Below, piece after piece: positions 50,610-59,524 of a DNA stretch of 64,000 nt. Made by a program: the position numbers and the translations under genes. A model generated the notes under the pieces. That model did not search any database. It was not told the DNA's origin and was given only the letters and a program-made list of their open reading frames with translations. Origin of the DNA: Rohdeia mirabilis (GTDB taxonomy: Bacteria > Planctomycetota > UBA1135 > GCA-002686595); assembly GCA_007750655.1 (NCBI GenBank), contig CP036290.1, positions 4,588,001 to 4,652,000 of the forward strand. The letters are read 5' to 3'. The stretch's first letter is position 1. Each line of letters starts with the position of its first letter.

Positions 50610-51830
50610 TCAAACCTTGCGCGTGGGGAGCAGGTCGAGGCTCGGGTAGCGAGCGCCGAGCACCCGCTCGGGTCGCACGCCGAAGTGTCGCTCGACGATC
50701 GTGCCGTAGACCGAACGGAAGTCCGTCCCGAAGGTCATGTCGCCGCGCTCGTCCAGTTCGGTGAGCGACGGATGCGTTCCGTGGACGCCGCCGCGCACGC
50801 CGGAGCCCAGCACGAACATCGGGCCGGCGGTGCCGTGGTCGGTGCCGCCCGAGGCGTTCTCGGAGACACGGCGTCCGAACTCGCTGAAGGCCAGGACGCA
50901 GACCTGCGAGTCGTTGCCCTTCGCGCGCAGGTCCGCGGTGAACGCGGCGAGCGAAGCGTCGAGCTCCTCGAGCAGGCTCGCGTGGGATCCGAGCTGGTTC
51001 GCGTGCGTGTCGTAGCTGCGCTGTTGGACGGAGAGGACCTGACAACCGATCTGCGCGTCGATCAACGCCGCGCACACGGCCAGTGACTGGGCCAAGGATT
51101 CGTCCGGATACTCGGCGACGGGTCGGTAGCGCGCGACGGCGCGGCGCACCTCGAGCGAGCTCGCGCGCGCGTCCTGCATCACACCGCGCAGGAAGTCGAG
51201 CTGCGAGTCGGACCCGCCGGCGCCGCTCGAGCCGGTCTCGAACATCGCGATGTCCTCCTCGTTCCCCGCCCAACGGTAGTTCTCGGGCACCTGCAGGTTC
51301 ACGGCCGGGTGCCGCCGCGACTGCAGCGAGTAGGGCAACTGCGAGCCCACGTGGACCAGGCGATTCGGGTCGACGTCGTCCTTCCACAACTCGTTCGCGA
51401 GGTGCCCGATCCACCCCGGACCCGACTCGCGGCCACTCGCACGACCGGTGTGCCAGATCTCCATCGACTTGAAGTGCGAACGATTGGGCTGCGGGTAGCC
51501 GGCGCCCTGCACGACGGCGAGCCGCCCCTCGTCGTACTCGGCGCGCAGGCGCTTCAGCTGCGGCGCGAGACCCACGTAGCCGTCGAGGTCGAGCACGTCC
51601 GCCCGCGGGTGGGCGATCACACGTCGCGCACGGTAGTAGGCGTCGTCGCCGTGCGGCACGAGCGTGTTCAGTCCGTCGTTGCCGCCGGAGAGCTCGACGA
51701 GCACGAGGATCGGCTGGCCCTCGCGGCGCGGACCGAAGAGACCGCGCAGGGCGCCGGCCGCGCGGGCGTCCCGGCCCAGGAGCAGTCCGCTCGCCGCCAG
51801 CGAGCCCATCAAGAAGTGTCTGCGTTCCAT
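50610..51830 (-). CDS. DUF1501 exported protein
   Basis: 406 aa. The N-terminus is a Tat-like signal (MERRHFLMGSLAASGLLLG). The family has an alkaline-phosphatase-like core and is typical of Planctomycetota: LVELSGGNDGLNTLVPHGDDAYYRAR, GTDHGTAGPMFVLGSGVRGG and CVLAFSEFGRRVSENASGGTDHG are its landmarks. A GGAAGGAA ribosome binding site lies just before the ATG. It is the downstream partner of the DUF1800 gene, with which it is almost always paired. Biological role unknown. Confidence 0.9.
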   Translation of the reverse strand: MERRHFLMGSLAASGLLLGRDARAAGALRGLFGPRREGQPILVLVELSGGNDGLNTLVPHGDDAYYRARRVIAHPRADVLDLDGYVGLAPQLKRLRAEYDEGRLAVVQGAGYPQPNRSHFKSMEIWHTGRASGRESGPGWIGHLANELWKDDVDPNRLVHVGSQLPYSLQSRRHPAVNLQVPENYRWAGNEEDIAMFETGSSGAGGSDSQLDFLRGVMQDARASSLEVRRAVARYRPVAEYPDESLAQSLAVCAALIDAQIGCQVLSVQQRSYDTHANQLGSHASLLEELDASLAAFTADLRAKGNDSQVCVLAFSEFGRRVSENASGGTDHGTAGPMFVLGSGVRGGVHGTHPSLTELDERGDMTFGTDFRSVYGTIVERHFGVRPERVLGARYPSLDLLPTRKV

Positions 51831-51894
51831 GTCTGTTCCTTCCGTCGCGTGAAGTGGTGTGCGGTGTGCGGTGCGTCGCGGTCGGGGCGGACGA

Positions 51895-53700
51895 TCAGTG
51901 CAGCTGGCCTTCCGGCAGTGAGAGCATCAGGTGGACCAGGCGACGCGCGAGGTGCTCGGCATCGGCGACTCCCGACGTCCAGACGTCCTCGGTGAGGCTC
52001 GCGACGGCGCGCTCTTCCGCCACGAACGCGAGCAACTCCGCGCGGGTCTCCGCGGACAGCTCCACCGCCAACACCTCGCGGGCGAGCAGGTCCACGACCT
52101 CCGCGTCGTTCGTCGCACCGAGACGCGCCGCGCGCGCGCTGAGGTTCAAGAGCGGCTGCCACCCCAGATCCTCCATGCGGTCGAGCAGGCGCACCAGGTC
52201 GTCCTTGCGGGCCGACTGCGCGCGCCGACGGGCCGCGGCGGTGGGCTCCATCATCGCGTCGCCCATCATCTCGCCCTCCATCGCGTCCGCGCCCTGCGAT
52301 TCCTCGACGAGTTCGCCGTCGCCGAGCTCGGGGGCGGTCAGGAACTCCTGCGACCCGACGGTCCCGACCAACACACCGGCGAGGTTGCCGCGCTGCATGA
52401 ACGTCGTCGTGGTGATCCAGGCGCGGCCCGGATCCCAGCCCTTGACGCTCGGCGGGTGGAAGAGCGTCTCGCCGAGGCTGCTCGCTCCGGCGGCAACCAG
52501 ACCGGTCGGCGGATCGACGCCGATGCGCCGCGCGTGTCCGATCATGAAGTCGAGCGGGCTGGCGATGCGCTGGCCGACGACCGCGTCCGAGTAGAAGGCT
52601 CGATCGACGAACAGCTCCTCGAGAACGGGTCGGATCTCGTAGCCGGCGGAACGCAGGACTCGTCCGTAGTGACGCACGCGGGCCTCGCTCGGCGCGCGCC
52701 CTTCGAAGTACTCGAGAAGCCGTCCAGCGATGTACTCGGCGCAACGGTCCTGTGCGAGGACGATCTCCAGCACGTCGTCTCCGTCGAGATCGCCCGTCAC
52801 GCCCATGAACGTCTTCTCGCCGCGGTCGTGCTGGCGTCGGTTGAACTGGAACTCGCCGTTCCGGTCGGTCCAGCCCGTGAAAGCGCGCGCGGCGGCGACG
52901 ATGTCCGCTTCGGCGTAGTGGCCCTCGCCCAGGGAGAAGAGCTCGAGCAACTCGCGCGCGAAGTTCTCGTTGGGGCTCTGCTTCTTGTTCGAAGCCGCGT
53001 CCAGGTACTCGAGCATCGCCGGATCGCGCGCGATGCCGCGCAAGAGGTCGGCGTAGCTGCCGAGCGCTCCGTCGCGCAGGAGCTGGTGCTGTTCGATGAT
53101 CAGGCGCGAGTTCTTGACCTCCTGGAACGACGAGGTGAAGAGACCCGTCCAGAAGAGCGTCATGCGGTCGCGAACGGGGTCGTCGCCCGAGACCATGCGC
53201 GCGACCCACCAGTTGGCGTAGGTCGCGAGCTGGCGGCGGTCGTTCTTGCGGAAGTCGGCGCGCACGCGGCGGCGCGCGTCCTGGATCTCCTTCTCGCTCG
53301 CTCCCATCTCCTCGAGTCGCGCGTCGGACGCGCGGCGCAGGTCGCGATAGCTCGTGTCCTCGCCCAGGAAGAACGGATCGACCAGGCGGACGGGCTCGAG
53401 CAGGAGCGCGACAGCGGCCTCCGGCCCGAGTCGAGCGAGGCGCTCGGCCTCGAGCGTCGTCCCGCCGAACCCGGCGCGGTTCAGAAGGTGCTCGGCGGCG
53501 GCGGCGTCGAAGTCGCGGGCCGTGATGCGATCCACGACCGCGGGCGCGACGGAAGCCGAACCGGTGGCGAGCACCGTGGCGCTCGCACGTGCGACGCCGG
53601 ACACGTCGAACGTCGCCCCGGACGCAACGGAAGCGAAGGCGGAGTAGGCGGCGACCGCCGCGGTGAGGACGAAGGGCTGGACGATCTGCATGGCTTCCAT
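51895..53700 (-). CDS. DUF1800 exported protein
   Basis: 601 aa from the ATG at 53700 (a second ATG at 53691 is equally possible). Signal-like N-terminus (IVQPFVLTAAVAAYSAFASVASG). The family landmarks are HLLNRAGFGGTTLEAERLARLG, WWVARMVSGDDPVRDRMTLFWTGLFTSS, NENFARELLELFSLGEGHYAEADIVAAARAFTGW and RIASPLDFMIGHARRIG. It lies 64 nt upstream of DUF1501; the pair is a hallmark of Planctomycetota and some other phyla and is assumed to act together at the cell envelope. Function unknown. Confidence 0.9.
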   Translation of the reverse strand: MEAMQIVQPFVLTAAVAAYSAFASVASGATFDVSGVARASATVLATGSASVAPAVVDRITARDFDAAAAEHLLNRAGFGGTTLEAERLARLGPEAAVALLLEPVRLVDPFFLGEDTSYRDLRRASDARLEEMGASEKEIQDARRRVRADFRKNDRRQLATYANWWVARMVSGDDPVRDRMTLFWTGLFTSSFQEVKNSRLIIEQHQLLRDGALGSYADLLRGIARDPAMLEYLDAASNKKQSPNENFARELLELFSLGEGHYAEADIVAAARAFTGWTDRNGEFQFNRRQHDRGEKTFMGVTGDLDGDDVLEIVLAQDRCAEYIAGRLLEYFEGRAPSEARVRHYGRVLRSAGYEIRPVLEELFVDRAFYSDAVVGQRIASPLDFMIGHARRIGVDPPTGLVAAGASSLGETLFHPPSVKGWDPGRAWITTTTFMQRGNLAGVLVGTVGSQEFLTAPELGDGELVEESQGADAMEGEMMGDAMMEPTAAARRRAQSARKDDLVRLLDRMEDLGWQPLLNLSARAARLGATNDAEVVDLLAREVLAVELSAETRAELLAFVAEERAVASLTEDVWTSGVADAEHLARRLVHLMLSLPEGQLH

Positions 53701-53912
53701 TCTCGGTTCTTCGGGAACGCGCGCGTACCGAACCGTGCGCGCCGCACTCCCACCGCCCGAGTATCGCCCGCCCCGCGCCGTTCGGGTGAGGTCGTGCGGC
53801 CGGGCCCACTGCGGCTGTTGGGAACGGCCCTCGCCCGAGCAGGGCCCGTGCTCACCCAGGGGCCGTGCGGCCGAACCTGCGTCCCGGGCTGGGACGGCGG
53901 CAGCGGGGCGGC

Positions 53913-53918
53913 TACAAG
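53913..53918 (+). promoter_or_regulatory. -10-like element (TACAAG) 8 nt before the UbiD-family start
   Basis: TACAAG (followed by T) lies 8 nt before the ATG at 53927. The last base departs from TANNNT, so it is weaker than the other examples. Confidence 0.35.
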
Positions 53919-53926
53919 TGCTGCCC

Positions 53927-55732
53927 ATGGCGGACGCACCGAAGGATCTGGCGGAGTTCGTGCGTCGACTGCGCGCCGCGGGTGAGCTGGTCGAGATCGA
54001 CGCACCCGTGGACGCGGACCTCGAAGTGGCGGAGGTGCACCGACGGGTGATCGCGGCGAACGGGCCCGCGCTGCTGTTCCGCAACGTGCGCGACAGGGAC
54101 TTCCCCCTGGTCACGAACCTGTTCGGGACGCGCCGCCGGGTCGAGATGGCCTTCGGTACCGAACCGCTCGAGCTGGTCGCGCGCGCGGTCGCCCTGGCCC
54201 AGTCCGAGCTCCCGCCGAAGCCGAGCCGTCTGTGGCAGGAGCGCGGCCTGCTGTCGCGACTGGCGCGCCTGGGGCCGCGGACCGGTCGGAGCGGGGCCGT
54301 GCTCGAGGCGGCCCAGTCGCCCGCGCGCCTCGATCGACTCCCGGCGCTCAAGACCTGGGCGCGCGACGGCGGCCCGTTCCTCACGCTGCCACTGGTCCTC
54401 ACGGCGCACCCCGAACACGGCGGCTTCAACCTGGGCATGTACCGCGGCCAGGTCTTCGGTCCGGACCGCCTGGGACTGCACGCGCAGATCGGCAAGGGCG
54501 CGGGCTTCCACCTCGCGGCGGCCGAAGCGCGTGGCAGCGCACTGCCGGTCCACGTCCACCTCGGCGGTCCGCCCGCCGCGGTCCTCGGCGCGATCGCACC
54601 GCTGCCGGAGAACGTGCCGGAGCTCCTGCTGACCAGTTTCATGCTCGGTTCGCGCACGCGCATGGCGAAGGTGCCCGGCAGTCCGCTGCCCGTCTTCGCC
54701 GACGCCGAGTTCTGCATCGTCGGTCGCATCGAACCGGGCGCGCGCCGACCTGAGGGGCCGTTCGGCGACCACTACGGCTACTACTCCGAGGTCCACGACT
54801 ACCCGGAGATCACGGTCGACAAGGTGTTGCACCGCCCGGGCGCGATCTTCCCCGCGACGGTGGTCGGCAAGCCGCGACAGGAGGACTTCTACATCGGCGA
54901 CTACCTGCAGGAGCTCTTGCTGCCGATCCTCCCCATGGTCATGCCGGGCGTGATCGACCTGTGGTCGTACGGCGAGACGGGCTACCACTCGTTGGCGGCC
55001 GCGATCGTGCGCGAACGCTACGCGCGCGAGAGCATGAGCACCGCGTTCCGGATCCTCGGCGAGGGGCAACTGTCGCTGACCAAGTTCCTGCTGCTGACCG
55101 ACGGTCACGTGGATCTGCGCGACTTCCGGCGCACGTTCGAGTACGTGCTCGAGCGCGCCGAACTGCCGGGCGACCTGTACCTGTTCGGCAATCTGTCGAT
55201 GGACTCGCTCGACTACGCGGGGCCGAAGATCAACCAGGGCTCGAAAGGCGTTCTGGTCGGGCTCGGTGAAGCGCGTCGCCAGTTGCCGGCCGAGTTCGAG
55301 GGCTCACCTCCGCCCGAGGTCCGGCGCGTCGTGCCGTTCTGTCGCGGCGTGCTGTGCGTCGAGACGGACGACTACGCGAGCGCGCCGGACCTCGCGCCCG
55401 CGCTGGCCCTTCACGAGGCGTTCGCGAAGTGGCCGCTCGTGGTGCTGACCGACGACGCCGAGCGCGCCGCCCGTTCCGACCAGAACTTCCTGTGGACGAC
55501 GTTCACCCGCTTCGACCCGGCGCGCGACGTGGTGCCTTCCAAGGTCGAACTGATCGGGACGCAGGCCGCCTACCACCCGCCGCTCGTCATCGACGCGCGC
55601 ATGAAGCCCTGGTACCCGGAGGAACTGTTCTGCGACGCAGCGACGGCGGCGACCGTGTCCGGGCGCTGGCGGGACTACTTCCCGAACGGCGGCGTCGAGA
55701 TGGGCGACTCCGACCAGGGGCACCTCGACTGA
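53927..55732 (+). CDS. UbiD-family (prenylated-FMN) decarboxylase
   Basis: 601 aa from the ATG at 53927. UbiD-fold enzyme that removes carboxyl groups from aromatic or unsaturated acids, here most likely in quinone synthesis. The N-terminal DLAEFVRRLRAAGELVEID, the RRPEGPFGDHYGYYSE segment with the active-site Glu, and KFLLLTDGHVDLRD are typical. It needs prenyl-FMN from a UbiX, which is not in this window. At 601 aa it is longer than E. coli UbiD (497), consistent with menaquinone-pathway UbiD-like proteins. A 5' in-frame extension to 53663 is rejected because it is unconserved and antisense to the DUF1800 gene. Confidence 0.87.
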   Translation: MADAPKDLAEFVRRLRAAGELVEIDAPVDADLEVAEVHRRVIAANGPALLFRNVRDRDFPLVTNLFGTRRRVEMAFGTEPLELVARAVALAQSELPPKPSRLWQERGLLSRLARLGPRTGRSGAVLEAAQSPARLDRLPALKTWARDGGPFLTLPLVLTAHPEHGGFNLGMYRGQVFGPDRLGLHAQIGKGAGFHLAAAEARGSALPVHVHLGGPPAAVLGAIAPLPENVPELLLTSFMLGSRTRMAKVPGSPLPVFADAEFCIVGRIEPGARRPEGPFGDHYGYYSEVHDYPEITVDKVLHRPGAIFPATVVGKPRQEDFYIGDYLQELLLPILPMVMPGVIDLWSYGETGYHSLAAAIVRERYARESMSTAFRILGEGQLSLTKFLLLTDGHVDLRDFRRTFEYVLERAELPGDLYLFGNLSMDSLDYAGPKINQGSKGVLVGLGEARRQLPAEFEGSPPPEVRRVVPFCRGVLCVETDDYASAPDLAPALALHEAFAKWPLVVLTDDAERAARSDQNFLWTTFTRFDPARDVVPSKVELIGTQAAYHPPLVIDARMKPWYPEELFCDAATAATVSGRWRDYFPNGGVEMGDSDQGHLD

Positions 55733-55778
55733 ACGGCGCGTTCGGGCCGGAGGCGTGGAGCGGGCGACGTCGCCCTGA

Positions 55779-55855
55779 GTGCAGCGCCCCGCGGTGCAGC
55801 GCACGGCGTGTAGCGCCCTGAGTGAAGCGCCCCGCGTGCAGCGTCCCGAGTGCTC
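55779..55855. repeat. Degenerate 14-15 nt tandem repeat
   Basis: Five to six units of the type TGCAGCGCCCCGCG (with TGTAGCG, TGAAGCG, TGCAGCGTC variants) fill the space between the convergent UbiD-family and phoU genes. A longer period of about 43 nt is also visible (units beginning CGCCCTGAGTG at 55771 and 55814). Confidence 0.7.
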
Positions 55856-55886
55856 CCGCCGCGCCCGAAGGGCGCCGCGCGACCGC

Positions 55887-56573
55887 TCAGCGCTGGCTCG
55901 GCGCGCTCTTCGGCCGCGGTCCGCGACCGTGGCGGATGATCTCGCCCTCGACGATGTAGACCACGTCCTCGGCGATGTTGGTCGCGTGGTCCGCGACGCG
56001 CTCGATGCTCTTCGAGATGCCGAGCAGCAGGATGTAGGGCTCGACCGCGGTCGGGTTGAGCTCCATCTGACTGATCACGTCGCGGTTGATGTCCGAGTGC
56101 AGGTCGTCGATCAGATCGTCCTCGCGACAGATGCGGCGCGCGACCTGGGCGTCGCCGCGCACGAACGCGTCGAGGCTCTCGCGCAACATGCGAGCGGCCT
56201 CGTCGGCCATGCGCAGCAATCCGTCGGGGATCGGCAGGGGCGGCGAGACCGTCAGCGTCGCGACGCGCTTGGCGATGTTGACCGCCAGGTCGCCGATGCG
56301 CTCGAGGTCGTTGTCGATCTTGAGGCACGACGTGACGAAGCGCAGGTCGTTCGCCACCGGGTGGTGCAGCGCGAGCACCTTGAGGCAGTCCTCCTCGAGC
56401 TCGACCTCGCGCTCGTCGATGGCGCGGTCGCCCTCGATGACCGAGAGCGCGAGATCCTGCTTGCGCTCGACCAGCGCGCGCATGGCACGGCGGACGCTCT
56501 CCTCGACCTCGGCGGCGAGATAGAGAAGCTTGCGCTGGAGCGCCTGGAGGTCGGAGTGGAGGTGGATGCTCAT
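55887..56573 (-). CDS. phoU: Phosphate-signalling protein PhoU
   Basis: 228 aa, two three-helix bundles with the PhoU metal-binding patterns (VANDLRFVTSCLKIDNDLERIGDLAVNIAK and a C-terminal copy, ISKSIERVADHATNIAEDVVYI). PhoU links the Pst transporter to the PhoR/PhoB or PhoP system and lowers phosphate uptake when phosphate is ample. Last gene of the pst operon. No histidine kinase or response regulator of the pho system is in the window. Confidence 0.94.
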   Translation of the reverse strand: MSIHLHSDLQALQRKLLYLAAEVEESVRRAMRALVERKQDLALSVIEGDRAIDEREVELEEDCLKVLALHHPVANDLRFVTSCLKIDNDLERIGDLAVNIAKRVATLTVSPPLPIPDGLLRMADEAARMLRESLDAFVRGDAQVARRICREDDLIDDLHSDINRDVISQMELNPTAVEPYILLLGISKSIERVADHATNIAEDVVYIVEGEIIRHGRGPRPKSAPSQR

Positions 56574-56673
56574 GGGTGTCTGGGCCCGTCACCGCGGGGT
56601 GCGGGCTGGGCCACCAACTGTAAGGAAGCCGCAAGGGAACGCCAAAGTCGCGAATCCCCCGACCGAGCGCTTC

Positions 56674-57588
56674 TCAGCCGAACCGGCCCGTGACGTAGTC
56701 CTCGGTCTCCTGCAGCTCGGGGCGCAGGAAGATCGACTCCGTCGGACCGAACTCGATCATGCGGCCCAGGTACATGAAGGCCGTGTAGTCGCTCGCGCGC
56801 GAAGCCTGCTGCATGTTGTGCGTCACCATCAGGATGGAGTACGCGCCCTTGAGTTCCTCGATCAGGTCCTCGATGCGACCGGTCGCGATCGGGTCGAGCG
56901 CCGAGCAGGGCTCGTCGAGCAGCAGCACCTCGGGCTCGGCCGCGATCGCGCGCGCGATGCACAGACGCTGCTGCTGGCCACCCGAGAGCGCGAGGGCGCT
57001 GTCCTGGAGGCGGTCCTTGACCTCGTCCCACAGTCCGGCGCCCCGCAGCGAGCGTTCGCAGACCTCGTCGAGCACCGTCCGGTTGCGCTCGCCGTCGATG
57101 CGCAGGGAGTAGATGACGTTCTCGAAGATGCTCATCGGGAACGGGTTGGGCTTCTGGAAGACCATCCCGATGCGCTTGCGCAGCTCGATCACGTCGACCT
57201 TCGGGCCGTAGATCCCGTCGCCGCTGAGGCGCATGTCGCCCTCGATCCTGACCGAGTCGATCAGGTCGTTCATCCGGTTCACGCAGCGCAGCAGTGTCGA
57301 CTTGCCACAGCCGGAAGGGCCGATCAGCGCCGTGACCTTGCCCACCGGGACGCGCATCCCGATCTGGTAGAGCGCGCGCTTCTCCCCGTACCAGAGGTCG
57401 AAGTCGGAGACCTCCAGGACGGCGTCCTCCTCGGCCACTTCGGGGTGGACACAGGTCTCGAACGCTTCGCCTTTCGACACCGCGTCGAAGACCGATCGCA
57501 CGTCGTCCGGTCGAACCGTTCCCTGCACGGCCGGTCGAGTCGTCGGCGGCTCGTTCATCGGAGTTCGGGAGTGGGGAGTGGTCTCCAT
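56674..57588 (-). CDS. pstB: Phosphate ABC transporter ATP-binding protein
   Basis: 304 aa from the ATG at 57588 (an ATG at 57558 is an alternative). Walker [10 protein letters not shown] (90-98), signature [15 protein letters not shown], Walker [13 protein letters not shown] and the switch THNMQQA are complete. The core starts at about residue 55; the first 50 residues are a PstB-atypical extension ([24 protein letters not shown]). Cytoplasmic, pairs with PstA and PstC. Confidence 0.95.
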   Translation of the reverse strand: METTPHSRTPMNEPPTTRPAVQGTVRPDDVRSVFDAVSKGEAFETCVHPEVAEEDAVLEVSDFDLWYGEKRALYQIGMRVPVGKVTALIGPSGCGKSTLLRCVNRMNDLIDSVRIEGDMRLSGDGIYGPKVDVIELRKRIGMVFQKPNPFPMSIFENVIYSLRIDGERNRTVLDEVCERSLRGAGLWDEVKDRLQDSALALSGGQQQRLCIARAIAAEPEVLLLDEPCSALDPIATGRIEDLIEELKGAYSILMVTHNMQQASRASDYTAFMYLGRMIEFGPTESIFLRPELQETEDYVTGRFG

Positions 57589-57712
57589 GATTCGCTCGGG
57601 GCCGGTCGGGGCGTCGGACGCGCCGGCGGCGGTGCGGTACGGGGAGGAGGGAAGGCGGGTCACGTGAATGATCGCAGGAAGTCGGGATCGGCGCAGCAGG
57701 CTCGTCGCGGAA

Positions 57713-59524
57713 TCAGGCGCCGGCCGCCGCATAGCGCTGACGGAGCCGGGATCGCACCCACACGCCGGTCAGGTTGAGCGCGACGACGATCAGGATCAGC
57801 AGCAGCGTCGTGGTGTAGACCATCGGGATCGCCGCCTCGCTGTCCGGGCTCTGGAAGCCGAGGTCGTAGATGTGGAATCCCAGGTGCATGAACTTGCGTT
57901 CGGGGTGCAGTCCCTGGGCGTCGAGGGGCAGCGACTGCGCCACCTTCATCGCGCCGACCAGCATCAGCGGTGCCACCTCGCCCGCGCCGCGAGCGATGGC
58001 GAGGATCATCCCGGTCATGATTCCGGGCATCGCGCGCGGAAGCACGATGCGGCGGATCGTCTGCCACTTGGTCGCGCCGCAGGCGTACGAGCCTTCGCGC
58101 ATCGAGCTCGGAACGGCGGCCAGCGCTTCTTCCGTCGCGACGATGACGACCGGGAGGGTCAACAGGGCGAGCGTCAGTGACGCCCACATGATGCCGCCGC
58201 CGCCGTACACGGGCTCGTTGCCGTAGTGCGGGAAGAACAGCGGGTCGATCAGTTCGCCGCCGACGAAGTAGCAGAAGAATCCGAGTCCGAAGACGCCGAA
58301 CACGATGCTCGGCACGCCGGCCAGGTTGTTCACCGCGACGCGCACGATCGAGACGATCAGGCCCTGCTTGGCGTACTCGCGCAGGTACAGCGCAGCGAGC
58401 ACACCGAACGGCACGACGACGAAGCACATCAGCAGCGTCAGCAACACGGTGCCGAAGATCGCCGGGAAGACGCCGCCTTCCATGTTCGCCTTGCGCGGGT
58501 CGTCGATGAGGAACTCGAGCCAGCGGTCGACGTACACCCCGAGCGCTCCGAGCGTGCCGATCCGGTTGGCGGGGATGGCGCGTACGACGTCCCAGACCTC
58601 GATCTCGTCGACCTCGCCTCGGGCGTTGCGCACCAACAGCGCCGCGTCGCGGGCGCCCTGCTCGATGGTGTTGGCCTCGGCCTGGAGCTCCTTCGTCAGC
58701 AGCGCGTTCTCGTCGCCCAGCTCTTCGGCGCGCGCGACGGCCGCGAGGTGTTCGACCGAGCCTTCACCCTCGTTCAGCGCCACCTTGCGCGCCGACAGCT
58801 CGGCGTCCTTCGTGGCGGCGCTGAGGTCGCGACCGATGCGCACGCCGACGATGTACTTCCAATCGGCGCGCGCCTCGTCGACGCGCGCTCGCGAGGCCTC
58901 GAAGGCCGCCCAGGCCGCGTCGAGGTCCTCCTCGACGGTGTCGCCCGACCGGAACCCCACGAGTTCGCCGAAGTAGCGGCCCTCGGCGTAGCGCTCGACG
59001 GTCAAGGCCCATTCGGGTCGCTCGATCGCGCGCTCCCACGCACCGTCGAGGCCGGCCGTCGACCCTTCGAGTTCGAAGTCGTCGAACCAGGCCGTCGTGT
59101 TCTTGTCGGTGTCGAACAGGTTGACCGAGCGCACGCGCCGGCGTTCGGTGCGGTCGCCGTTGGCGCGGACCGCGGCCACCGTCTCGGCGCCCTTCTGGTC
59201 CTCGAGCTGCTGGAGCTGGTCCTCGGTGAGGAGCCGCTCTTCGCTGCCCCGCACCTGACCGAGGACGACTTCGCCCGACTCGGTGGTGAAGCGCACGACC
59301 TCGCTCGGCCAGAACGTCGAGAAGCCTCGGATCGCGACGAGTCCGAACAGTCCGAAGACCATCAGGAGTCCGAGCGCGAGCGAGCCGCCCGTCAGCCAGA
59401 CCATCGGCTCGCCGTGGGCGCGGAGCGGCGTGACCCGACGCCGACGCACGTGGCGCTTGGGGGCGGGTCCGCGTTGGCTCCGTTCGGGCTCGCCGACGGC
59501 CGTGCTCGTGCTGTTGCTGCTCAC
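57713..59524 (-). CDS. pstA: Phosphate ABC transporter permease PstA, extended form
   Basis: 603 aa from a GTG that overlaps the pstC stop (GTGA). About twice the length of E. coli PstA (296). After the first transmembrane helix ([16 protein letters not shown]) comes a periplasmic insertion of about 240 residues with a long charged helical stretch (about 200-270). The remaining permease core from residue about 340 carries five helices and the ABC-facing loop [26 protein letters not shown]. The 124-nt gap to pstB contains no obvious terminator. Confidence 0.92.
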   Translation of the reverse strand: MSSNSTSTAVGEPERSQRGPAPKRHVRRRRVTPLRAHGEPMVWLTGGSLALGLLMVFGLFGLVAIRGFSTFWPSEVVRFTTESGEVVLGQVRGSEERLLTEDQLQQLEDQKGAETVAAVRANGDRTERRRVRSVNLFDTDKNTTAWFDDFELEGSTAGLDGAWERAIERPEWALTVERYAEGRYFGELVGFRSGDTVEEDLDAAWAAFEASRARVDEARADWKYIVGVRIGRDLSAATKDAELSARKVALNEGEGSVEHLAAVARAEELGDENALLTKELQAEANTIEQGARDAALLVRNARGEVDEIEVWDVVRAIPANRIGTLGALGVYVDRWLEFLIDDPRKANMEGGVFPAIFGTVLLTLLMCFVVVPFGVLAALYLREYAKQGLIVSIVRVAVNNLAGVPSIVFGVFGLGFFCYFVGGELIDPLFFPHYGNEPVYGGGGIMWASLTLALLTLPVVIVATEEALAAVPSSMREGSYACGATKWQTIRRIVLPRAMPGIMTGMILAIARGAGEVAPLMLVGAMKVAQSLPLDAQGLHPERKFMHLGFHIYDLGFQSPDSEAAIPMVYTTTLLLILIVVALNLTGVWVRSRLRQRYAAAGA

